Shown here: piece after piece, positions 9,641 through 14,846 of the stretch | How the letters are laid out: every line of letters begins with the position of its first letter | Position numbering within the stretch: position 1 is the first letter of the stretch | Assembly: GCA_019232735.1 (NCBI GenBank) | Contig: JAFANL010000220.1 | Span: 1-14,846 of the forward strand | Length of the DNA stretch: 14,846 nt | Direction: 5' to 3' | Source of the DNA: Aquitalea sp. | GTDB taxonomy: Bacteria; Pseudomonadota; Gammaproteobacteria; Burkholderiales; Chromobacteriaceae | Notes under the pieces: model-generated | Database searches by the model: none | Told to the model about the DNA's origin: nothing | What the model saw: only the letters and a program-made list of their open reading frames with translations | Position numbers and translations under genes: made by a program

Positions 9641-9668
9641 AAGAAAAACGGGTGACTTGCACCCGTTT
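9641..9668 (-). terminator. Rho-independent terminator between ffh and the ATP-grasp gene
   Basis: On the minus strand AAACGGGTG, loop CAAGT, CACCCGTTT, continuing into TTCTT: a perfect 9-bp stem with a T-rich tail, 3 nt after the ffh stop codon and about 16 nt before the next gene's ATG. Confidence 0.85.
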
Positions 9669-9671
9669 GAC

Positions 9672-11027
9672 TTACATACCCGGCATCATGCCCTTCATGC
9701 CACGCATCATCTTCATCAGTCCACCTTTGGAAGAGAACTGCTTCATCATTTTTTGCGTCTGTTCAAACTGGTTGAGCAGGCGATTGACCTCTTGCACCGT
9801 TACCCCGGAGCCTGCCGCGATGCGACGTTTACGGCTGGCTTTCAATAATTCAGGCTTGCGGCGCTCTTCCATGGTCATGGAGTTGATAATGCCTTCAATA
9901 CGGCGCATGGATTTTTCAGCTTCGGCACCCTGGATGCCCTTGGCCATCTGGCCTAATTGGCCGGGCATTTTTTCCAGCAGATTGGACATGCCGCCCATTT
10001 TTTTCATTTGCTGCATCTGGGCCTTGAAGTCCTCCAGATCGAAACCCTTGCCGGATTTCAACTTCTTGGCCATCGCTGCTGCTTCGTCCTGATCAATGCC
10101 TTTCTGGACTTCTTCGATCAAGGACAGCACATCACCCATGCCCAGAATACGGCTGGCGATACGGTCTGGGTGGAAAGGCTCCAGGCCGCTAACCTTTTCG
10201 CCTACGCCGATAAACTTGATGGGCTTGCCGGTGATATGGCGTACTGACAGTGCGGCACCGCCACGTGAGTCGCCATCCATCTTGGTCAGGATCACACCGG
10301 TCAGCGGCAGTGCTTCATTAAAGGCCTGGGCAGTATTGACCGCATCCTGACCTTGCATGGCATCCACCACAAACAGGGTCTCGACTGGATTGATGGCAGC
10401 GTGGACTGCCTTGATTTCGGCCATCATGGCCTCATCAATGGCCAGTCGGCCCGCCGTATCCACCATCAGCACATCAAAGAAATGGCGTTTGGCGTGATCG
10501 ACTGCCGCGCGGGCAATATCCACCGGTTTTTGTTGCCCATCCGACGGGAACCATTCCACGCCTACCTGTTCGGCCAGCAGCTTCAGTTGCTCAATGGCGG
10601 CAGGGCGATAGACGTCGGCAGAAACAACCAGAACCTTCTTTTTCTGTGTTTCTTTCAGCAATTTGGCCAGCTTGCCCACGGTGGTGGTTTTACCTGCACC
10701 CTGCAAACCGGCCATCAGGACGATGGCGGGTGGAACGGCAGCCAAATTGAGGGCGTCGTTTTTCTCCCCCATCAATTTGACAAGTTCTTCATTGACCACG
10801 CCAACCAGGGCCTGCCCCGGTGTCAGGCTGCCCATGACCTCCTGGCCGAGGGCGCGTTCCTTGATCTGTGCAATGAACGACTTGACGACGGGCAGGGCAA
10901 CGTCGGCTTCCAGCAAGGCCATGCGCACTTCGCGCAGCGCATCCTGGATATTGGTTTCGGTCAGGCGCGCGTTGCCGCGCAGATTCTTGATGACGCCGGA
11001 CAGGCGGCTGGTCAGGTTGTCTAGCAT
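9672..11027 (-). CDS. ffh: Signal recognition particle protein Ffh
   Basis: The 451-residue SRP54 homologue binds 4.5S RNA and nascent signal sequences and brings translating ribosomes to the receptor FtsY at the inner membrane. Domain order: helical N domain (1-about 95), GTPase G domain with P-loop GLQGAGKT at 107-114, DTAGR at 190-194 and TKMDGDSRGG at 248-257, then a Met-rich M domain ending MMRGMKGMMPGM, which binds signal peptides and RNA. ATG 11027 is preceded by AAGGA at 6 nt. Length is standard. It is divergent from a YpjD-type gene, an arrangement also found at ffh in enterobacteria, and is followed within 3 nt by a terminator. Confidence 0.98.
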   Translation of the reverse strand: MLDNLTSRLSGVIKNLRGNARLTETNIQDALREVRMALLEADVALPVVKSFIAQIKERALGQEVMGSLTPGQALVGVVNEELVKLMGEKNDALNLAAVPPAIVLMAGLQGAGKTTTVGKLAKLLKETQKKKVLVVSADVYRPAAIEQLKLLAEQVGVEWFPSDGQQKPVDIARAAVDHAKRHFFDVLMVDTAGRLAIDEAMMAEIKAVHAAINPVETLFVVDAMQGQDAVNTAQAFNEALPLTGVILTKMDGDSRGGAALSVRHITGKPIKFIGVGEKVSGLEPFHPDRIASRILGMGDVLSLIEEVQKGIDQDEAAAMAKKLKSGKGFDLEDFKAQMQQMKKMGGMSNLLEKMPGQLGQMAKGIQGAEAEKSMRRIEGIINSMTMEERRKPELLKASRKRRIAAGSGVTVQEVNRLLNQFEQTQKMMKQFSSKGGLMKMMRGMKGMMPGM

Positions 11028-11135
11028 GCTGAGTCCTTCTGTCTGCCAACGAGGGACAGGTTGGTGTAGACTTTCAAACTATCGATTTTACCACGAGCCG
11101 CCGGGTTGACGCCCGCAAATGATCGCGCTAACACC

Positions 11136-11957
11136 ATGACTGCTTTTCTCTTTGTGCTGACTATCCTGCTGATCCTCGCCTATGGCGGCCTTTCCTGGCA
11201 CTTTATCGGCAACTGGAAAGGTGTTGCCAGTTTGCCGCGCAAGCCGCGACAGGAACATACCTTGCTAGGCATTTTGCTATTGCTGCATGCCTATGTCGTT
11301 ATGGCTCCCCTCGCGGAAGGGGCGCTAGTCTCCTTGGGCGTTGGTCGAGCCCTGTCTGTCGTGGTGTGGATGATGCTGGTGATTTACTGGACCTGCAGTT
11401 TCTTCTACAGGGTGGAGGGACTGCAGCTGTTCATGATGCCACTGGCAACGGCCACCCTGGCTTTTGCCCTGGCTTTTCCCGGTGAGCACATTATCCATGA
11501 TTTGGGCAATCCGGCTTTCGCCCTGCATGTGCTGGTGTCAATTGTGGCTTACAGTCTGTTTGCCATTGCAGCCTTGCTGTCCCTGCTGATGCTATTTGTG
11601 GAAAAAGCATTGCATAACAAGCGCTGGCTGTCTTTGGTGCGTCAGCTTCCGCCCTTGTTGTCTTTGGAAAAGATGATGTTCCAGGTGATTGGGATCGGCT
11701 TCTTGCTGTTAACCCTGTCCTTGCTGACCGGCATCGTATTTTCCGAGGAGATCTTTGGCAAAGCCGTATCGCTGAGCCACAAGACGGTTTTCTCGGTTAT
11801 TTCGTGGCTGTTGTTTGCCGCCTTGTTGCTGGGGCGAAAGTTCAAGGGATGGCGTGGCAAAATTGCCATTCGCTGGACATTGGCAGGTTTTGCTGCCTTG
11901 TTATTGGCTTATATCGGCAGCAAAATCGTACTGGAGTTGGTGCTGCACCGTTCTTGA
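11136..11957 (+). CDS. ypjD: CcsA/YpjD family inner-membrane protein (cytochrome c assembly-like)
   Basis: A 273-residue integral membrane protein with about eight hydrophobic segments, beginning MTAFLFVLTILLILAYGG. It belongs to the family holding the CcsA/CcmC/HemX-like core. Candidate haem-ligand histidines fall in or beside membrane segments: His131 in LHVLVSIVAYSLFA and His215 in LSHKTVFSVISWLLF. The Trp-rich haem-handling motif of true cytochrome c synthases is not evident, so a direct role in cytochrome c maturation is uncertain. I chose ATG 11136; a TTG at 11106 would add ten polar residues ahead of the first membrane segment. No good Shine-Dalgarno is visible. Its divergence from ffh matches E. 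coli ypjD, which supports the orthology but not a function. Confidence 0.8.
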   Translation: MTAFLFVLTILLILAYGGLSWHFIGNWKGVASLPRKPRQEHTLLGILLLLHAYVVMAPLAEGALVSLGVGRALSVVVWMMLVIYWTCSFFYRVEGLQLFMMPLATATLAFALAFPGEHIIHDLGNPAFALHVLVSIVAYSLFAIAALLSLLMLFVEKALHNKRWLSLVRQLPPLLSLEKMMFQVIGIGFLLLTLSLLTGIVFSEEIFGKAVSLSHKTVFSVISWLLFAALLLGRKFKGWRGKIAIRWTLAGFAALLLAYIGSKIVLELVLHRS

Positions 11958-11970
11958 TGCACCTTGTTGT

Positions 11971-11992
11971 GGTAGCAGGCAGCATTGCTACC
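11971..11992 (+). other. Hairpin between the ypjD-like gene and comEA
   Basis: A perfect 7-bp stem GGTAGCA / TGCTACC with an 8-nt loop, 14 nt after the upstream stop codon. The following TTACATTCC is a poor U-tract, so it may be a weak terminator or a structured leader for comEA. Confidence 0.4.
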
Positions 11993-12023
11993 TTACATTC
12001 CATCCGTGATTAGGAGCCGCTTC

Positions 12024-12395
12024 ATGAAAAAACTGCTCGTCCTGATGTGTAGCCTGTTCTTTATCTGTGCTTCTGCCCTGGCTGCTGTCAATATCAATAC
12101 GGCGACTCAGCAACAACTGGAATCGCTAAATGGTATTGGGCCGGTCAAGGCCAAAGCCATTCTTGATTACCGTACCAAGAACGGTCCTTTCAAGTCGGTG
12201 GATGATTTGAAGAAAGTATCCGGTATCGGTGACAAGACATTGGAGAAGCTGCGCAAGGACATTGCCATTAGCGGAACAACAACCGCTCCAGCGACCAGCC
12301 CTCAGTCAAAAACTGCTGCGGCGCCAGCGAAGTCTGTGGCAGCCAAGCCGGTTGTTGGCAAGAAAGAGGCCTCCAAACCCGTAGCCAAAAAGTAA
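12024..12395 (+). CDS. comEA: ComEA-like secreted helix-hairpin-helix DNA-binding protein
   Basis: A 123-residue protein. Residues 1-20 are a signal peptide (MKKLLVLMCSLFFICASALA). Residues 22-80 are a tandem helix-hairpin-helix domain with VNINTATQQQLESLNGIG (22-39) and KVSGIGDKTLEKLRKDI (64-80). This is the ComEA fold that binds double-stranded DNA in the periplasm and ratchets it inward during transformation; Neisseria uses a similarly small soluble form. From residue 81 there is a low-complexity tail rich in Ala, Lys, Pro and Ser with ten lysines. I chose ATG 12024 because TAGGAG lies 7 nt upstream and the signal peptide then starts correctly; an upstream in-frame start at 11985 would spoil it. 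The gene is 66 nt after the ypjD-like gene and is terminated before the convergent photolyase gene. Confidence 0.85.
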   Translation: MKKLLVLMCSLFFICASALAAVNINTATQQQLESLNGIGPVKAKAILDYRTKNGPFKSVDDLKKVSGIGDKTLEKLRKDIAISGTTTAPATSPQSKTAAAPAKSVAAKPVVGKKEASKPVAKK

Positions 12396-12416
12396 CTCAG
12401 CCCCCAGTTTCAAATG

Positions 12417-12440
12417 AAAACGCCCATACGGGCGTTTTTT
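12417..12440. terminator. Probably bidirectional terminator between comEA and the photolyase gene
   Basis: AAAACGCCC, loop ATAC, GGGCGTTTTTT: the 9-bp stem (including A-T pairs) is followed by six T on the plus strand. On the minus strand the tail is TTTTCATTT, so it can also end the photolyase transcript, whose stop codon is 10 nt away. Confidence 0.88.
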
Positions 12441-12450
12441 GTTTTGGGGC

Positions 12451-13842
12451 TTACTGTTTCTTGAATAGTGCGAGGGCGTATTGTCTTTGCGTTGCATGTT
12501 CGACAATCGGGGCTGGGTAGTCGCGGCCTAGCTGAAACCCCATCGGTAGTGATTTTGCCAGCCACGGTGCATGGATGTCTTTGATAGTCAGCTGAGCGAG
12601 TTCAGGTAGATAGCGGCGGATAAACTTGCCATCCGGGTCGAATTTCTCCGACTGTGTGACCGGATTGAAAATACGGAAGTAGGGCTGTGCGTCACAGCCG
12701 GTGGAGGCCGCCCACTGCCAGCCACCGTTATTGGCTGCCAGGTCGAAGTCCATTAACTTCTCGGCGAAGTAAGCCTCACCCCAGCGCCAGTCAATCAACA
12801 GATCCTTGACCAGGAAGCTGGCAACAATCATGCGCAGGCGGTTATGCATATAGCCACTCTGATTGAGTTGTCGCATGGCGGCATCCACAATGGGGTAACC
12901 GGTTCTGCCTTGCTGCCAGGCTGCAAACCACGCCTCATTATTGGCAAACACAAGTTCCCGGTACTCTTCTTTGAAGCTGCGGTCGACGACAAATGGGAAG
13001 TGCCATAGAAGCTGCTGGTAGAAGTCACGCCAGATCAGCTCTCCTAACCAGCATTCCGCGCCTTCCCCTCCCTGTTGCCAGGCAAATTGTGCCAATTGTC
13101 TGATGGAAATGGTGCCAAAGCGTAAATGGACGGAGAGGTAGGAGACTCCCTTTGTCGCTGGAAAGTCCCGCCAGCGTTTGTAATGCTCAACACGTGGCAT
13201 GAAGTCGGCAAACAATTGCACAGCTGCTTGGCTGCCTCCTTGGAGTGGCAAATTGGCAGGTGCAAAGCCTAGTGCCTCCAGTGTCGGAGACGGTGGGGCT
13301 TGCCAGTGCTCCAGTTGTTGAATGTAGTTTTGGCTCGGGTAGGATTGCAGATAGAAGGGGTTGAGCTTTTTCAACCATGCATTTTTATACGGAGTGAACA
13401 CAGTATAAGGACGGTGGCTGACTGAAAGGACCTCATCGGTCTCAAAGATCACCTGGTCTTTGTAGAGCAGCAGGGTGATGCCTTGTTGTTGTAATTGCTT
13501 GGCGACTTCGGCATCCCGTGCCAGGGCTGCCGGCTCGTAATCGCGATTGGCGATGATCGTGTTTGCTGACCACTCATGTGCCAGGGCCGGGATGATGTGT
13601 CGCGCCTTGCCATGCGCCACATGTAAATCACTGCCGTGCTGCTGTAACTCCTGACGCAGGGCGAAGACTGACTGCCAGATGAAATCCATGCGTCGATCTG
13701 ATGGCGCTAACTGATCCAGGATCTCTGTATCAAAAACAAAGACGCAACGCACTTTACTGCCGGACTTCAGTGCGTGGAACAAGCCGGCATTGTCATTGAT
13801 GCGCAAATCACGTCGAAACCAGAAAATCGTAGGGCAAGGCAT
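12451..13842 (-). CDS. phrB: Class I deoxyribodipyrimidine photolyase
   Basis: The 463-residue flavoprotein uses blue light to split cyclobutane pyrimidine dimers. Domains: an N-terminal antenna domain starting MPCPTIFWFRRDLRINDN (1-about 130), a linker, and the C-terminal FAD domain with TGYPIVDAAMRQL (314-326), YMHNRLRMI (331-339), DWRWGE (351-356) and NNGGWQWAASTG (371-382). The inner and middle electron-relay tryptophans of E. coli PhrB (W382, W359) are W375 and W352 here. The residue aligning with outer W306 is Phe299 (LVFANNEAWF), with Trp305 close by. The antenna-binding Asn-Glu pair seen in E. coli is Ala-Ala here, so the cofactor is uncertain. ATG 13842 is chosen over an upstream TTG (13860); GGAGAG lies 10 nt before it. 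Confidence 0.94.
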   Translation of the reverse strand: MPCPTIFWFRRDLRINDNAGLFHALKSGSKVRCVFVFDTEILDQLAPSDRRMDFIWQSVFALRQELQQHGSDLHVAHGKARHIIPALAHEWSANTIIANRDYEPAALARDAEVAKQLQQQGITLLLYKDQVIFETDEVLSVSHRPYTVFTPYKNAWLKKLNPFYLQSYPSQNYIQQLEHWQAPPSPTLEALGFAPANLPLQGGSQAAVQLFADFMPRVEHYKRWRDFPATKGVSYLSVHLRFGTISIRQLAQFAWQQGGEGAECWLGELIWRDFYQQLLWHFPFVVDRSFKEEYRELVFANNEAWFAAWQQGRTGYPIVDAAMRQLNQSGYMHNRLRMIVASFLVKDLLIDWRWGEAYFAEKLMDFDLAANNGGWQWAASTGCDAQPYFRIFNPVTQSEKFDPDGKFIRRYLPELAQLTIKDIHAPWLAKSLPMGFQLGRDYPAPIVEHATQRQYALALFKKQ

Positions 13843-13944
13843 GGTGTGCAGGCTCTCCAAGCAGGGGCAGAACGGGATCTAGTGAGGCAATTTTGCGTCA
13901 TTTTTGCAACATCTTTAGCAATGTGTTGTATTTTTGTTGATGTG

Positions 13945-13977
13945 TAATTGATGATTTTTTTGGTTTTAAATCAATTA
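13945..13977. repeat. Inverted repeat TAATTGAT-N17-ATCAATTA upstream of the porin gene
   Basis: Perfect 8-bp arms (13945-13952 and 13970-13977). A third ATCAAT copy follows at 13980-13985, one helical turn from the right arm, which looks like phased binding of a regulator. The regulator is not identifiable; it is not an FNR box, because the spacing is wrong. Confidence 0.5.
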
Positions 13978-13978
13978 A

Positions 13979-13991
13979 AATCAATGAGTTG
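13979..13991 (+). promoter_or_regulatory. Candidate IHF binding site
   Basis: AATCAATGAGTTG matches the IHF consensus WATCAANNNNTTR at every fixed position and is flanked by A/T tracts. It lies about 60 bp upstream of the proposed porin -35. Short degenerate motifs occur by chance in AT-rich DNA. Confidence 0.45.
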
Positions 13992-14047
13992 TGGTGTTTT
14001 TTTTGGTATTTTGTCGCGGTGGGGTAGTCGGGTGTCGCCGCGATGTT

Positions 14048-14076
14048 TTGTATTTTTGCAACGAGCGCTTTATATT
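14048..14076 (+). promoter_or_regulatory. Probable porin promoter
   Basis: TTGTAT (14048-14053), 17-bp spacer, TATATT (14071-14076). The -10 is good (five of six), the -35 poor, with AT-rich DNA upstream. The start would be near 14083, giving a leader of about 100 nt. Confidence 0.5.
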
Positions 14077-14185
14077 TCAGCCAGCAACTAGCCGATCAAT
14101 CGGCAGTGAAAAAATGTCCGGGGGCCCTAGATGTATCGGGGCAATCTAACAGGACTACTTAAACTGACTTCGAAAGGAATTAGCG

Positions 14186-14846
14186 ATGAACAAGAAGCTG
14201 ATCGCCGTGGCTCTGGCCGCTCTGCCGGTAGCTCACGCAATGGCCGATGTAACCATTTACGGCACTATCGCTGCTGACATCCAGAATGGTAAGACCTACG
14301 ATGGTCAAGCCTCCTCTGGCAAGAAATCCGCTACTCGTATCGACGATGCCGGTTCTTCCATCGGCTTCAAGGGTACTGAAGACCTGGGCAATGGCCTGAA
14401 GGCTATCTGGCAAGTTGAGCAAGGCCTGAACATCGACGGCACTTCCGGTAGCAGTTCTGCTAACGGTTACAGCGGTAACCTGGCTTCGCGTGACTCCTTC
14501 GTAGGCCTGCAAGGCTCCTTCGGTAAGGTACGCCTGGGTCGTCTGAGCACCTTCCAGAACTCCGATACCGAAACCTACGATGCTTGGACCTACGCTGGCA
14601 ATGCTGACAAGACTGTTGCTGGCATGACCTATATGTCTGGCAATTGGCTGGATGGTCGTCATAACAACGCCATCCGTTATGACCTGCCGGAAGTGGTTGC
14701 AGGTCTGAGCGGCGCGGTTCTGTACAGCGCTGACGAAAATCGTTCTACCGGCACCAACGGTGCTCGTACCAATACCCAGTTCTGGAGCTTGGGTGCTGCC
14801 TACACCAACTCCGGTTTCTTCGTAAATGGTGGTTATAATAACTACG
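14186..14846 (+). CDS. Gram-negative trimeric porin, N-terminal part
   Basis: Partial: 220 codons from ATG 14186 to the right edge with no stop yet. The signal peptide is residues 1-20 (MNKKLIAVALAALPVAHAMA) and the mature protein begins DVTIYGTIAADIQ, the usual first strand of Neisseria PorB/Burkholderia-type general porins. Further family marks are SSIGFKGTEDLGNGLKAIWQ (57-76), a strand-turn-strand with constriction-side residues, and SRDSFVGLQGSFGKVRLGR (101-119). Alternating hydrophobic residues indicate beta strands of an outer-membrane barrel. AAGGAA lies 6 nt upstream. The strong preference for a narrow codon set (CTG, GGT/GGC, ACC, CGT) suggests very high expression, in keeping with a major porin. 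A typical member has about 350-400 residues, so roughly half is visible. Confidence 0.95.
   Translation, partial: MNKKLIAVALAALPVAHAMADVTIYGTIAADIQNGKTYDGQASSGKKSATRIDDAGSSIGFKGTEDLGNGLKAIWQVEQGLNIDGTSGSSSANGYSGNLASRDSFVGLQGSFGKVRLGRLSTFQNSDTETYDAWTYAGNADKTVAGMTYMSGNWLDGRHNNAIRYDLPEVVAGLSGAVLYSADENRSTGTNGARTNTQFWSLGAAYTNSGFFVNGGYNNY

Larger units (their letters stand above)
13843..14185. other. Long AT-rich intergenic control region between phrB and the porin gene
   Basis: 343 bp between divergent genes with no credible ORF. It is much more AT-rich than its surroundings between about 13890 and 14010, with T-tracts of 7 (13955-13961) and 8 (13997-14004) bases. It holds an 11-bp direct repeat ATTTTTGCAAC (13900-13910 and 14052-14062), an inverted repeat and IHF-like site listed separately, a probable porin promoter, and about 100 nt of leader with the hairpin GCCGA-TCAA-TCGGC (14091-14104). 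The T-tracts and IHF-like sequence suggest bent, protein-bound DNA. Confidence 0.7.

Noticed and set aside
13843..13860. TTG start extending the photolyase by six residues
   Set aside because: The TTG overlaps the purine-rich GGAGAG that would serve ATG 13842, and family members start close to the MPxxxFWFRRDLR segment.
13997..14004. T8 tract as a phase-variable promoter switch for the porin
   Set aside because: It lies outside the best -35/-10 spacer and an eight-base T-run in AT-rich DNA is common; no evidence of length variation can be seen in one sequence.
14180..14662. 160-codon minus-strand frame over the porin gene
   Set aside because: The plus-strand frame has a signal peptide and clear porin motifs but is open to the window edge; the minus-strand frame is its shadow.

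Overview
The window looks like ordinary chromosome from a betaproteobacterium, most likely Neisseriales and probably a Chromobacteriaceae relative. I base this on a Neisseria/Burkholderia-type porin, an E. coli-type PurB, GlnK-AmtB, a SPOR protein next to DsbA, and the ffh/ypjD-type divergent pair. Genus cannot be fixed from the sequence alone. Genes are dense and mostly housekeeping. I see no insertion sequence, phage gene, CRISPR array, toxin-antitoxin pair or recognisable defence system.

Layout. At the left edge is the 5' end of a lipid A acyltransferase gene (minus strand), divergent from metK (SAM synthetase). metK converges on the glnK-amtB operon (minus strand), and back-to-back terminators separate them. 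The glnK promoter region carries a near-perfect sigma-54 promoter with two NtrC-like sites about 106 and 139 bp upstream of the predicted start. This is a textbook nitrogen-starvation control region, shared with the divergent plus-strand run ubiK-comM. That run is followed by a SPOR-domain membrane protein and dsbA (periplasmic disulfide oxidase). A strong sigma-70 promoter then drives a single initiator tRNA-fMet. After the tRNA terminator comes about 100 bp with three successive hairpins, the last with a U-tract. This is the one stretch the annotated genes do not explain, and it is a weak small-RNA candidate.

From 7.2 to 11.0 kb the minus strand reads ffh (SRP GTPase), then an uncharacterised ATP-grasp ligase, then purB. 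A clear terminator sits between ffh and the ATP-grasp gene, only about 16 nt from the latter's start codon. Divergent from ffh lie a CcsA/YpjD-type membrane protein and a small secreted ComEA-like helix-hairpin-helix protein with a Lys/Ala-rich tail. A terminator lies between comEA and the converging class I photolyase gene. The last 340 bp before the right edge is a long AT-rich regulatory region (IHF-like site, inverted repeat, probable promoter, structured leader) feeding a porin gene that runs off the window.

Functional links: the glnK-amtB pair senses and imports ammonium. comM and comEA are both natural-transformation functions, so competence is plausible. DsbA would oxidise periplasmic and envelope proteins. 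I did not find a convincing previously undescribed system. The best leads are the post-tRNA hairpin array, the attenuated ATP-grasp gene, the photolyase with Phe in place of the outer electron-relay Trp, and the porin control region.
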